This document shows, piece after piece, positions 45,312-53,451 of a stretch of 64,000 nt of DNA. The notes under the pieces are model-generated. The model made no database searches and had not been told where the DNA came from. It was given only the letters and a program-made list of their open reading frames with translations. This DNA is from Streptomyces ardesiacus (lineage in GTDB: Bacteria > Actinomycetota > Actinomycetes > Streptomycetales > Streptomycetaceae). How positions within the stretch are numbered: position 1 is the stretch's first letter; each line of letters opens with the position of its first letter. A program made the position numbers and the translations under genes. The stretch spans positions 558,001 to 622,000 of the forward strand of contig NZ_BEWC01000007.1 in NCBI RefSeq assembly GCF_003112575.1, written 5' to 3'.

Positions 45312-45907
45312 CTGCTGACGTCGTAGACCTTAGCACCCTGGTCGGCGGGAGGAAAAATCGAAATCCGCACCGCCGCCCGGGCCGCCCGCACGGCCGCCCA
45401 GAGCAGGACCTCCGGGCCGGGCAGCCAGGGCCGGCGGGTGTCCGGCGCCACCAGCCAGCGGGAGTCGGGGCGCGGCGGCGCGTCCTCGGGGCCCGCGGGA
45501 CCCGGGACGGTCACCGTGTCCCCGGCACCGTGGCACAGCAGCGACGGGACCGCTCCCGTACGGCCGCCCGGCCGGCCGCGGGCACCCCACTCCTCCCAGT
45601 CGAGGAGCGAGGGCAGGCGCTGTGCGGTGCCCGGCGCGGCGAACAGCAGCATCCGGCCGCGGAACTCCGCCACCGGGCCCGAGCCCGGGCCGTCGTCCCA
45701 CAAGCGGTCGAGCATGCGGCGGCCGAAGATCGCGGGGGCGCTGACCACGTCGAAGGCGGAGCCGCAGGGCAGGACGACCGGGACCCCGGGCCGCCCCTCC
45801 CACAGCGCGAGCGTGTGACGCGGGTACGCACCCGCCGACGCCAGCCAGGCGGCGCCGTCCGAGGTGACGTCCGAGACATGGGGCGCGGCGTTGCGGGGGC
45901 TGCTCAT
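45302..45907 (-). CDS. Hypothetical protein, possibly related to short primase/polymerase-like proteins
   Basis: A 201-residue soluble protein with patterns WLASAGAYPR, VVLPCGSAFDVV and SRWLVAPDTR that recall proteins annotated in actinobacteria as short bifunctional DNA primase/polymerase-like. I cannot see catalytic acidic triads, so this is a weak resemblance only. Its TAG stop and last codons lie within the 5' end of the tRNA-Lys gene on the same strand. The two may form one transcript that needs processing. Confidence 0.65.
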   Translation of the reverse strand: MSSPRNAAPHVSDVTSDGAAWLASAGAYPRHTLALWEGRPGVPVVLPCGSAFDVVSAPAIFGRRMLDRLWDDGPGSGPVAEFRGRMLLFAAPGTAQRLPSLLDWEEWGARGRPGGRTGAVPSLLCHGAGDTVTVPGPAGPEDAPPRPDSRWLVAPDTRRPWLPGPEVLLWAAVRAARAAVRISIFPPADQGAKVYDVSRRR

Positions 45908-46058
45908 GCGGACATGTCTACCGACCGTGAGGGACCCGCTCCGCCGAGTTGCGGGAAACGGTGACGCGGGGGCGGGGAAGGAGGTATCTTGCCCACCCTC
46001 CTGGCATATGCGCGCGCGGCAGTCCGGCCGCCGGCGGTCGGCGGTCGGCCCCGTGGAC

Positions 46059-46406
46059 CTACTCGGCCGGCTCTCCGCGCATCAGGTCGCGCCCGAACTC
46101 CACCATCTTCTTGGCGTAGTCCTCGGTCCACTCGGCCCGTTCGGCGATGTCGGCGGTGGTCAGCCGGTCGAACCGCCGCGGATCGGCGAGCTGTGCCGCC
46201 GCGACCGCCTGGAACTCCATCGCCCGGTCCGCCGCCGCGCGGAACGCGTGGGTCAGCTCGGTGGCCCGCTCCAGCAGGGCCCGGGGATCGTCGATCGACT
46301 CGAGGTCGAAGAAGTGCTCGGGGTCGGCGGCCGCCTCCGCCGGCTCGAAGAGCAGGGGCGCGGGCCGTAGCCGCGGTTCGTGCCGACCCGGCGTGGGCTC
46401 CGCCAT
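46059..46406 (-). CDS. Small conserved hypothetical protein
   Basis: A 115-residue acidic, mostly helical protein, predicted cytoplasmic. The ATG at 46406 has a very strong GAGGAGGAG about eight bases upstream, which supports it being a real gene; longer in-frame starts lack this. The C-terminal part (TADIAERAEWTEDYAKKMVEF) is amphipathic. No family or function is recognised. Confidence 0.65.
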   Translation of the reverse strand: MAEPTPGRHEPRLRPAPLLFEPAEAAADPEHFFDLESIDDPRALLERATELTHAFRAAADRAMEFQAVAAAQLADPRRFDRLTTADIAERAEWTEDYAKKMVEFGRDLMRGEPAE

Positions 46407-46500
46407 GTCTTCTCCTCCTCGTACGTCACGACGGCCCTCCCCGGAACGCGGGGGCACTCCGGTGGAGTGGGCCACCCCCCATTGTCCCGCGCCCGCGCAA

Positions 46501-46547
46501 GAGGGCGGGGTGCGTCCGGCACCGTGCTCCGGACGCACCCCGCCCTC
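46501..46547 (-). terminator. Strong hairpin after the pectate lyase gene
   Basis: Perfect 18-bp inverted repeat (arms 46501-46518 and 46530-46547) with an 11-base loop, 10 bases beyond the pectate lyase stop on the minus strand. Confidence 0.85.
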
Positions 46548-46557
46548 CCCGGCCGGG

Positions 46558-48123
46558 TCAGCCGGCGTACGCCTCGAACTCGGCGACCTTCGGAGTGCCC
46601 GAGGCGCCGGTGATCTCGAAGGTGAGCTTCTCCAGCGAGACCGGGGAGAAGGTGATCACGCCCGCTCCGCTGCCGGAGGCCAGGACGGCGCCGGTGTCGT
46701 GGTTGACGACGCGGTAGGAGCCGATGGCGCCCTGGGAGCCCGCCGCCTCCCGGATGTTGATCTTGCCGACGGTCCGGGCGGAGGACCACTTGACGGAGAC
46801 GGAGCCGGTGGTGCCGGCCGGGGACCAGTACGTGCTCAGGTCACCGTCGCGCACGTTGCCGTAGCTGGTGCCGCTCGCCTTGGAGGAGCCGTCGGCGCCG
46901 GCCCCGAGGCTGAGGTTGGTCCCGCTCGGCGGGTCGGTCGGGTCCGGGTCGGTCGGGTCCGTGGGGTCCGTCGGGTCCGGGTCGGTGGGGTCGGTCGGGT
47001 CCGGGGTCTGCGGCGTGCAACCGCCGTCCGACACCTTCAGGCCCTTGTTCGCGCCCGCCGTGCCGCTCACCACGGACGGCACGCAGGAGGCGTCGTCGAG
47101 GGTGTAGGAGTACGGGATGGACACGGTGGTGTTGGACTGCGGGTCGGGGCCGGCCGGGTTGTTGTCCCCGCTGCGCTCGGACCAGGTCACGTTGTCGAAG
47201 ATGTTGCCGCTGACCTGCCAGGAGCCGGCCTCGTCGGTGTAGAAGGTGCCGAGGACGTCCTTGGAGTCCTCGAAGTAGTTGTTGTCCACCTTGGCCTTGG
47301 CGCCCGCCCGGGAGTTGATCCCGGACTTGTTCAGGCTCACGTAGTGGTTGTTGTACATGTGGGCGGTGCCGCCGCGCAGCAGGGGCGCCCGGGAGTCGAT
47401 GTTCTCGTACAGGTTGTGGTGGAAGGTGACGTAGCCGTTGGAGCGGTCGCTTTCGCTGGAGCCGATGAGGCCGCCGCGGCCGGAGTTGCGCAGGACGCTG
47501 TAGGACAGGGTGACGTACTGGGTGTTGTCCTTCATGTCGAAGAGGCCGTCGTAGCCCTCCGACTCGCCGCCCGAGGCCTCCAGGGTGGTGTGGTCGACCC
47601 AGACGTTGCGGACGTCGCTCTCCATGCCGATGGCGTCGCCGCCGTTGGAGGTGGGCGAGCCGGACTTCTTGACGTTCCGCACGGTCACGTTCTGGATGAT
47701 GATGTTGCTGGACTCCCTTATGTGGATGCCCAGTTGGTCGAAGACGGCACCGCCTCCGACGCCGACGATCGTGACGTTGCCGACCTGCTTGAGCTCGATC
47801 TTGTCGGCCGCGGTGTTGCAGCTGTCGCCCGACACCTTGCTGGTGTTGCCGTGGTTGATGATGCCCTCAACCTCGATGGTGATCGGGGTGCTGCTGTCGG
47901 CCCGGCCGCACAGTGCCTCGTGGATCGCGGTGCCGGTGGTGGCGCGGACGGTCTTCCCGCCCGCGCCGCCGGTCGTGCCGCCGTTCTGGGTCGCGTAGCC
48001 GGTGGCGCCGCCGGCCGCTGCCGCCGCCTCGGGCATCGTCAGCACCACACCGGCCGCGGCCGCGGCCGCGAGGGCCAGCGTGCCCAGTGCCGCCTGGAGT
48101 CGCAGCGCGACTGGTCGTCTCAT
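46558..48123 (-). CDS. Secreted pectate lyase (PL1) with C-terminal F5/8-type carbohydrate-binding domain
   Basis: A 521-residue exoenzyme that cleaves pectate by beta-elimination. Signal peptide at about residues 1-38. A PL1 parallel beta-helix covers about 40-370 (conserved NVWVDH-type strand, DGLFDMKDN, VTFHHN and the RAPLLRGG turn). A linker of repeated TDP units (about 370-400) joins a discoidin-like domain (about 405-521) that probably binds plant polysaccharide. The ATG at 48123 has GGGGAG upstream. A LacI-type palindrome lies 72 bases before it. Confidence 0.92.
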   Translation of the reverse strand: MRRPVALRLQAALGTLALAAAAAAGVVLTMPEAAAAAGGATGYATQNGGTTGGAGGKTVRATTGTAIHEALCGRADSSTPITIEVEGIINHGNTSKVSGDSCNTAADKIELKQVGNVTIVGVGGGAVFDQLGIHIRESSNIIIQNVTVRNVKKSGSPTSNGGDAIGMESDVRNVWVDHTTLEASGGESEGYDGLFDMKDNTQYVTLSYSVLRNSGRGGLIGSSESDRSNGYVTFHHNLYENIDSRAPLLRGGTAHMYNNHYVSLNKSGINSRAGAKAKVDNNYFEDSKDVLGTFYTDEAGSWQVSGNIFDNVTWSERSGDNNPAGPDPQSNTTVSIPYSYTLDDASCVPSVVSGTAGANKGLKVSDGGCTPQTPDPTDPTDPDPTDPTDPTDPDPTDPPSGTNLSLGAGADGSSKASGTSYGNVRDGDLSTYWSPAGTTGSVSVKWSSARTVGKINIREAAGSQGAIGSYRVVNHDTGAVLASGSGAGVITFSPVSLEKLTFEITGASGTPKVAEFEAYAG

Positions 48124-48194
48124 CCTCGGTCTCCCCTTCGCCTTCACATGCCGGAACGGAGGTCATGTCGTGAGCACGTCAATCACCATGACCG

Positions 48195-48206
48195 GAAAGC
48201 GCTTTC
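48195..48206. promoter_or_regulatory. LacI-type palindrome upstream of the pectate lyase gene
   Basis: GAAAGCGCTTTC is a perfect 12-bp palindrome with the CG centre typical of LacI/GalR operators. It lies 72 bases upstream of the pectate lyase ATG. The regulator is not in this window. Confidence 0.55.
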
Positions 48207-48385
48207 TCGGCGTGAGAATAGGGGCCACCCCAGGAGCTGACAAGGGTTCAGGCAGATTCAGAGTGAGGAACGTTGTACTTGTACATGAACATCGGGCGAC
48301 GGCGGCGCGAGGTCGCCCCACCCGCTTCTCCGGGCCACCCCTCGGCCGATGTGCACCCCGGCCGAGGCTGCGGTACGATCATCCT

Positions 48386-48540
48386 GCCTGATCACGGAGG
48401 CCAACCTCCCGCGGCAGGCAGTGCGTTGGTGGTCCAAGGAAAGACGCCCCACTTCCCGTGGGGAAATGCAGGTGCAAGGCCTGCCCAGCGCTCGACGAGA
48501 ACCCCGGCCCCGCTCACGCGGGACCGGGGTTCTTCCGTGT
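48386..48540 (+). ncRNA. Candidate small RNA with intrinsic terminator
   Basis: A -10-like TACGAT (48374-48379) precedes about 150 bases rich in paired segments (GCCTGATCACGG; CTTCCCGTGGGGAA; GCAGGTGCAAGGCCTGC). The end is a GAACCCCGG...CCGGGGTTC hairpin at about 48502-48533 followed by TTCC, a classical terminator that has no upstream protein gene on this strand. Boundaries are estimates; the RNA family is not recognised. Confidence 0.5.
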
Positions 48541-48565
48541 CGTACGGCGCTCGTACGGCGTCCGC

Positions 48566-49297
48566 TCAGACCTGCACCAGCGGCTCCCGCGTGAACAGCG
48601 TGCCCAGCTGGGGGGCGTTGACGCGGCGGTCGGCCAGGCGCAGGCACTCCCAGATGGTGACCTGGTTGGCGGTGAGGACCGGTTTGCCCAGCTCCTGCTC
48701 CAGGGCCGGGAGGTGGGCCGCCGTGTGCAGCGCCGTGTCCGGGAGGAGCACCGCCTCGGCGTCGGGGCGGTCGGCGGCACGGGCCAGCGCCAGCACCTCC
48801 TTCTCGGTCCAGGTGCCGACCTCGGCGGCCGTGACGATGCCCGAGCTGACCACGTCGGCCACCTCGATGCCGGCCGCGCCGAGGAAGTCCGCGAAGAGCC
48901 GGGCCACGTCCTCCGGATAGGTCGCGCCGACCGAGACCCGCCGCACCCCGATCTCCTTCGCCGCGTGCACGAAGGCGAAGGAGGTGGACGAGGCGGGCAT
49001 GCCGGCCGCCCGGGCCAGGGCGCGCGCCTGTTCGTGGGCGCCGTCCCAGCCGTGGACGAAGCTGCCGCTGGTGCAGGCCCACACCACGGCGTCGGCGCCG
49101 GCCAGCCGCAGCTCGGCCACGCCCGCCTCCAGCCGCTGCGGCGAGCCCATCTCCAGCAGCGCGTCCACCCGGTGCGCGTCCTCGCCGATGTCCGTGTGCA
49201 CCAGGTCCACCCGGATGCCGCCGCTCAGGAGCTGCTCGATGCGTGGGTAGTCGTCCTCGCCGGAGTGGCCGGGGTACAGGATTCCCAGTGCTGTCAT
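48566..49297 (-). CDS. Asp/Glu racemase-fold protein (maleate isomerase/EutA-like)
   Basis: A 243-residue member of the aspartate racemase superfamily branch that includes maleate cis-trans isomerase and arylmalonate decarboxylase. One catalytic-type cysteine is clear (VVWACTSGSFVHG, about residue 75), with the conserved NQVTIWECLRLA near the end. The second cysteine position typical of racemases is not evident (VLLPDTALHT), although decarboxylase-type members need only one. It overlaps its paralogue upstream by 4 bp (same strand). Confidence 0.8.
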   Translation of the reverse strand: MTALGILYPGHSGEDDYPRIEQLLSGGIRVDLVHTDIGEDAHRVDALLEMGSPQRLEAGVAELRLAGADAVVWACTSGSFVHGWDGAHEQARALARAAGMPASSTSFAFVHAAKEIGVRRVSVGATYPEDVARLFADFLGAAGIEVADVVSSGIVTAAEVGTWTEKEVLALARAADRPDAEAVLLPDTALHTAAHLPALEQELGKPVLTANQVTIWECLRLADRRVNAPQLGTLFTREPLVQV

Positions 49298-50196
49298 GTC
49301 CACCCTTCCTGCTGCTGTTCCGTGTCCGCGGCGTCGGCGACGCCCGGCATCTCCGCCGCGGCGGATCCGACCGGGCCCGCCACCGCGGGGTCGACGGGAC
49401 CGGCGGGCCCCACCACCGCGGGACCGGCCGCACCCGGCACCGCGGGGCCGATACGGGCGGCCGGATCGGTCAGCGCCTGGTACGGCCCCACGGCACGGGT
49501 ACCCAATCGGCGCAGCGCCGCCCACATCGTCACTTGGTTGGCCGAGATCACCGGGATCCGCAGCTCTGCCTCCAGCTGGGGGATCACGTCGTAGGTGGGA
49601 AGGTTGGTGCAGGAGATGAACAGGGCCTCCGCCGCCCCCGGCACGGGCACGGCCCGGCGGGCCATGTCGGCCACGCCGCGGTAGGGGACCCGCCAGATGT
49701 GCCGGGTCAGCCCCATGAAGGCGCAGCCGGTGACGGTGACCCCGGCCTCGGCGACGTACGCCTCCAGTGCCCGGGTCACCGAGACGGTGTACGGCGTCAC
49801 CAGCGCGACGCGGCGGACGCCCAGCTCGGCCAGCGCGTCCAGCAGCGCGCCGGAGGTGGTGACGGACGGGACCGCGCCCGCCCAGGTCATCGCCTCGCAC
49901 AGGGCGCGCTCCCCGGCGATGCCGCCGACGAAGCTGCCCGAGGTGCAGGCGTAGGCGACGGTCTGCGGCGCGATGGCGTTGAGGGTGCGGACCGCCTCGC
50001 CCAGGGTCTCGTGCTCGCTGACCATCCGGGCGAGGTCCAGACTGACCTCGACGGGCACGAAGGGCGTCCGCGTCATGTGCAGCGACACGTCGTCGGGCAC
50101 CCACCGCCACAGCTCACGGTCGAGTGCGAAGTCGAAGGGGGCGACCACGCCGACCCCGCGCTGCGGAGCTGGTCCGCCGAGAAAGGAGATGTCCAT
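49294..50196 (-). CDS. Asp/Glu racemase-fold protein (maleate isomerase/arylmalonate decarboxylase-like), paralogue
   Basis: A 300-residue protein sharing the fold and the motifs VAYACTSGSFVGG (about residue 83) and NQVTMWAALRRLG with its downstream neighbour. Unlike that neighbour it keeps the second catalytic cysteine (FISCTNLPTYDV, about 200), so the two paralogues may differ in chemistry. It ends in a 55-residue Pro/Ala/Gly-rich tail. The ATG at 50196 is used; a GTG three codons upstream is possible. Confidence 0.8.
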   Translation of the reverse strand: MDISFLGGPAPQRGVGVVAPFDFALDRELWRWVPDDVSLHMTRTPFVPVEVSLDLARMVSEHETLGEAVRTLNAIAPQTVAYACTSGSFVGGIAGERALCEAMTWAGAVPSVTTSGALLDALAELGVRRVALVTPYTVSVTRALEAYVAEAGVTVTGCAFMGLTRHIWRVPYRGVADMARRAVPVPGAAEALFISCTNLPTYDVIPQLEAELRIPVISANQVTMWAALRRLGTRAVGPYQALTDPAARIGPAVPGAAGPAVVGPAGPVDPAVAGPVGSAAAEMPGVADAADTEQQQEGWT

Positions 50197-50262
50197 GGCA
50201 CGCACCGGCCTCACACTGGGAAAGGGGAGGACAACGCACCGTGATGAACGGCCGTGTTGACG

Positions 50263-50291
50263 AAGGTAGGTTCCGGTGCGAGCGTGGTCAA
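50263..50291 (-). promoter_or_regulatory. Candidate promoter for the racemase-like pair
   Basis: Read on the minus strand, TTGACC (50286-50291), a 17-base spacer and TACCTT (50263-50268) form a sigma-70-type promoter about 65 bases upstream of the ATG at 50196. It lies in the divergent region shared with the hydroxyacid dehydrogenase gene. Confidence 0.55.
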
Positions 50292-50383
50292 TCCGCCCGC
50301 ATCCCCTCCAGGTCAGCAGCCGGTTGAGTCCCCCGTCAACACCTGAACCGCCCCCGCTCCCCCGACCGGAGACAGGCCCACCG

Positions 50384-51355
50384 ATGACCACGTCCGCGCC
50401 CCCGCCCGCGTCCGTGCCCACCCTCCTCGTCCTGGACGCCGAGCCGCCGCCCCGGCTGGGCCGGCTGACCGGCCGGGCGCGGATCGAGCACGCCGACGCG
50501 GCGACGCTGGCCGAGCGGCTGCCGTCCGCCGACGTCCTGCTGGTGTGGGACTTCACCTCGCACGCCGTGCGCGAGGCGTGGCCCGGCGCCGGTCCGCGTC
50601 CCGGCTGGGTGCACACGGCGAGCGCCGGGGTGGACCACCTGATGTGCCCGGAGCTGGCCGATTCGGACACGGTGGTGACCAACGCGCGCGGCGTCTTCGA
50701 CCAGCCGATCGCCGAGTACGTCGCCGCGCTCGTGCTGGCGATGGCCAAGGACCTGCCGGCCACGCTGCGGCTGCAGGGCGAGCGGACCTGGCGCCACCGC
50801 GAGTCGACGCGGGTGTCGGGGACCCGCGCCTGCGTGGTGGGTTCGGGGCCGATCGGGCGGGCGGTCGCGAGCACGCTGGAGGCGCTCGGCGTCACCACCG
50901 CGCTGGTCGGCCGCACCGCGCGCCCCGGTGTGCACGGGACCGAGGAACTGGACCGCCTGCTCGCCGGGGCCGACTGGGTGGTGGCGGCGGCTCCGCTCAC
51001 CGACGCCACGCGCGGCATGTTCGACGCCCGGCGGTTCGCTCTGATGCGTCCCTCCGCACGGTTCGTGAACGTGGGGCGGGGCCCGCTGGTCGTCGAGGAC
51101 GACCTGGTCGAGGCGCTGACCGCGCACCGGATCGCGGGCGCCGCCCTGGACGTGCTGAACCACGAGCCGCTCGCGCCGGACAGCCGGCTGTGGGAGGTGC
51201 CGGGGCTGATCGTCTCGCCGCACATGAGCGGGGACACGGTCGGCTGGCGGGACGAACTGGGCGCCCAGTTCGTGGAGTTGTTCGAGAGCTGGGCGGCGGG
51301 CCGGCCGCTGGCCAACGTGGTCGACAAGAAGCGCGGATACGTACCCGGACACTGA
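50384..51355 (+). CDS. D-2-hydroxyacid dehydrogenase (NAD(P)-dependent)
   Basis: A 323-residue dehydrogenase of the D-isomer-specific 2-hydroxyacid family. The NAD-binding loop is VVGSGPIGRAVA (about 145-156). The catalytic arginine is in NVGRGPLV (about 228), followed by the conserved LDVLNHEPLAPDSRLW with Glu (about 260) and the His of SPHMSG (about 280). The ATG at 50384 has GGAGACAGG upstream. It is first in the plus-strand half of the catabolic cluster, 36 bases before the amidase gene. Confidence 0.88.
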   Translation: MTTSAPPPASVPTLLVLDAEPPPRLGRLTGRARIEHADAATLAERLPSADVLLVWDFTSHAVREAWPGAGPRPGWVHTASAGVDHLMCPELADSDTVVTNARGVFDQPIAEYVAALVLAMAKDLPATLRLQGERTWRHRESTRVSGTRACVVGSGPIGRAVASTLEALGVTTALVGRTARPGVHGTEELDRLLAGADWVVAAAPLTDATRGMFDARRFALMRPSARFVNVGRGPLVVEDDLVEALTAHRIAGAALDVLNHEPLAPDSRLWEVPGLIVSPHMSGDTVGWRDELGAQFVELFESWAAGRPLANVVDKKRGYVPGH

Positions 51356-51391
51356 CGTCGCCGACGTCCCGGACCAGCGGGAAGGTGCTGC

Positions 51392-52786
51392 ATGACCGAC
51401 CTCACCGAGCTGACCGCCGTACAGCTCGTCGACGGCTACCGCAAGGGTGCTTTCAGCCCCGAGGAGGCGGTCCGGGCGGTTCTGGAACGGGCCGAGCGGA
51501 TCCAGCCGGAGGTGAACGCCTTCGTCCGGCTGACCGGCGAGGAGGCACTGGAGCAGGCCCGGCGGGCCGGGGAGCGGTGGCGCCGCGGGGAGCCGTGCGG
51601 GCGCCTCGACGGGGTGCCGGTCACGGTGAAGGACATCCTGCTGACGCGCGGTCAGCCGACCCTGCGCGGCTCGCGGGCCGTCTCGCCGGACGGCCCCTGG
51701 ACCGAGGACGCCCCGTCCGTCGCCCGGCTGCGCGAGCACGGGGCGGTGTTCGTCGGCAAGACCACGACGCCGGAGTACGGCTGGAAGGGCGTGACGGACT
51801 CGCCGCTGTCCGGCGTGACCCGCAACCCGCACGACCCGTCGCGTACGGCGGGCGGTTCCAGCGGGGGCGCGGCGGCGGCCGTGTCGCTCGGGGCGGGTCC
51901 GCTGGCGCTGGGCACGGACGGCGGCGGCAGCGTGCGCATCCCGGCGTCCTTCTGCGGCGTCTTCGGCCTGAAGCCCACCTACGGACGGGTGCCGCTGTAC
52001 CCGGCGAGCGCGTTCGGCACCCTCGCGCACGTCGGTCCGCTGGCGCGGGACGCGGCGGACGCGGCGCTGATGCTGGACGTCGTCGGCGCCCCGGACGCCC
52101 GGGACTGGTCGGCGCTGGGCCCGGCGCCGGGGTCGTACACCGAGGCCCTGTCCGGCGGGGTGCGGGGGCTGCGGGTGGCGTACTCGCCCTCGCTGGGCGG
52201 GCAGGTGGCGGTGCGTCCGGAGGTGGCGGGGGCGGTCCGGCGGGCGGTGGAGCGGCTGGCGGAGCTGGGCGCGTACGTGACGGAGACCGACCCCGACTTC
52301 GCGGACCCGGTGGACGCCTTCCACACCCTGTGGTTCAGCGGGGCGGCGCGGGTGGTGCAGCATCTGCGGGCGGGGCAGCGGGAGCTGCTGGACCCGGGGC
52401 TGCGGGAGATCGCCGGGGCCGGGGCGCGGTACTCGGCGCTGGACTACCTGGCGGCGGTGGACGTCCGCATGGAGCTGGGGCGGCGGATGGGTCTCTTCCA
52501 CCAGTCGTACGACCTGCTGGTGACGCCCACCGTGCCGATCACGGCGTTCGAGGCGGGGGCGGAGGTGCCGAAGGGGTCCGGGCACCGGCGGTGGACGGGG
52601 TGGACGCCGTTCACGTATCCGTTCAATCTGACCCAGCAGCCGGCGTGCAGTGTGCCCGCGGGGGTGGACGGGGACGGGCTGCCTGTCGGGGTGCAGATCG
52701 TTGCCGCGCGGCACCGGGACGATCTGGTCTTGCGGGCGGCGCACGCGCTGTACGAGGCGGGAGCGGGTACGTCGGCCCGGTGGTGA
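51392..52786 (+). CDS. Amidase (amidase signature family)
   Basis: A 464-residue amide hydrolase of the GatA/amidase-signature type. The Ser-Ser-Lys triad is visible: Lys in PVTVKDI (about 77), Ser and Ser in RTAGGSSGGAAAAVSLG (about 152 and 155) with TDGGGSVRIPASFCG (about 175). No transamidosome partners are nearby, so it is a stand-alone catabolic amidase. Its position between a hydroxyacid dehydrogenase and an ABC importer suggests it opens an imported amide or lactam. Confidence 0.92.
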   Translation: MTDLTELTAVQLVDGYRKGAFSPEEAVRAVLERAERIQPEVNAFVRLTGEEALEQARRAGERWRRGEPCGRLDGVPVTVKDILLTRGQPTLRGSRAVSPDGPWTEDAPSVARLREHGAVFVGKTTTPEYGWKGVTDSPLSGVTRNPHDPSRTAGGSSGGAAAAVSLGAGPLALGTDGGGSVRIPASFCGVFGLKPTYGRVPLYPASAFGTLAHVGPLARDAADAALMLDVVGAPDARDWSALGPAPGSYTEALSGGVRGLRVAYSPSLGGQVAVRPEVAGAVRRAVERLAELGAYVTETDPDFADPVDAFHTLWFSGAARVVQHLRAGQRELLDPGLREIAGAGARYSALDYLAAVDVRMELGRRMGLFHQSYDLLVTPTVPITAFEAGAEVPKGSGHRRWTGWTPFTYPFNLTQQPACSVPAGVDGDGLPVGVQIVAARHRDDLVLRAAHALYEAGAGTSARW

Positions 52787-52846
52787 CCGGCGTGGGCGCG
52801 GGCGCAGGGGGTGGGCGTCGACCGGGGGAGGCACGACTGCCCGCGG

Positions 52847-53344
52847 CTAGGGCCGGCGGCGGAAGCTCAGGGTCTCCCCCGCCGCTCCCGTGCGCCACAG
52901 GTCGTTGCAGGCCTCCGCCATCGCGTCCAGGCCCTCGGTGACGCGGCCCCAGACGGTGCCGGGGACCCAGCCGACGTCGCCGTTGAGGAGGAGGTTGTTG
53001 CGCTCGTAGAAGAGGGCGAGGTCGACGAGGGTGGTGCCGGGGCGGACCTCTCGGTCGTAGCCGTACGCCTTCGTGCCCAACTCGGCTCCCGCGAAGGCGA
53101 AATAGCACAGGTCGCCGGGAATGGGGGTGACCGTCGGATTCTCCAGCGGGGGTTCGGTTGTCGCGAAGGGCGGGAAAAGGGCGTAGATCTCGTTGCGGGC
53201 GTATTTGGCGTGATACACCTCGCCGCCGAGGGGGAGCGCGTCCCAGACGGCCGCGCAGGTGAGCGGGGCCCGGTCGTCGAGCAGTTGGGCCGTGCAGGTG
53301 ATTCCGCGCTTGACCAGCGAGACTTCGATGCAGCGATCAGCCAT
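52847..53344 (-). CDS. DUF3830 (cyclophilin-like fold) protein
   Basis: A 165-residue soluble protein with the DUF3830 pattern (LLDDRAPLTCAAVWDALP; YHAKYARNEIYALFPP; PGDLCYFAF). This fold is related to cyclophilins, and the family often sits in amino-acid or amide catabolic clusters with amidases and Asp/Glu-racemase-fold enzymes. The role is unknown. The ATG at 53344 is used; another at 53353 is three codons upstream. It is divergent from the transporter operon, 107 bases away. Confidence 0.78.
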   Translation of the reverse strand: MADRCIEVSLVKRGITCTAQLLDDRAPLTCAAVWDALPLGGEVYHAKYARNEIYALFPPFATTEPPLENPTVTPIPGDLCYFAFAGAELGTKAYGYDREVRPGTTLVDLALFYERNNLLLNGDVGWVPGTVWGRVTEGLDAMAEACNDLWRTGAAGETLSFRRRP

Positions 53345-53451
53345 GCCCTCCATGGCAGTGCCCCGCGCCCCTCGGGTCAAGGGCGCCGGGCCGATGTATC
53401 GGACTGAAAAAGATCGGCATAACCTGCCCGCCTTCGGGTAGCTGCGCGCCC

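Larger units (their letters stand above)
48124..48565. other. 442-base region between the pectate lyase and isomerase genes
   Basis: No protein gene is called here. From left to right it holds the pectate lyase leader, a 12-bp palindrome, a stretch without clear features (48207-48350), and a plus-strand promoter-like element leading into a structured stretch that ends in a classical terminator (candidate small RNA). A short Cys-rich reading frame from about 48458 crosses that terminator and is not accepted. Confidence 0.6.

Noticed and set aside
48458..48594. Short Cys-rich reading frame (GKCRCKACP) upstream of the isomerase gene
   Set aside because: It runs straight through a strong terminator hairpin and has no convincing ribosome-binding site; a small RNA explains the region better, though a tiny protein is not fully excluded.
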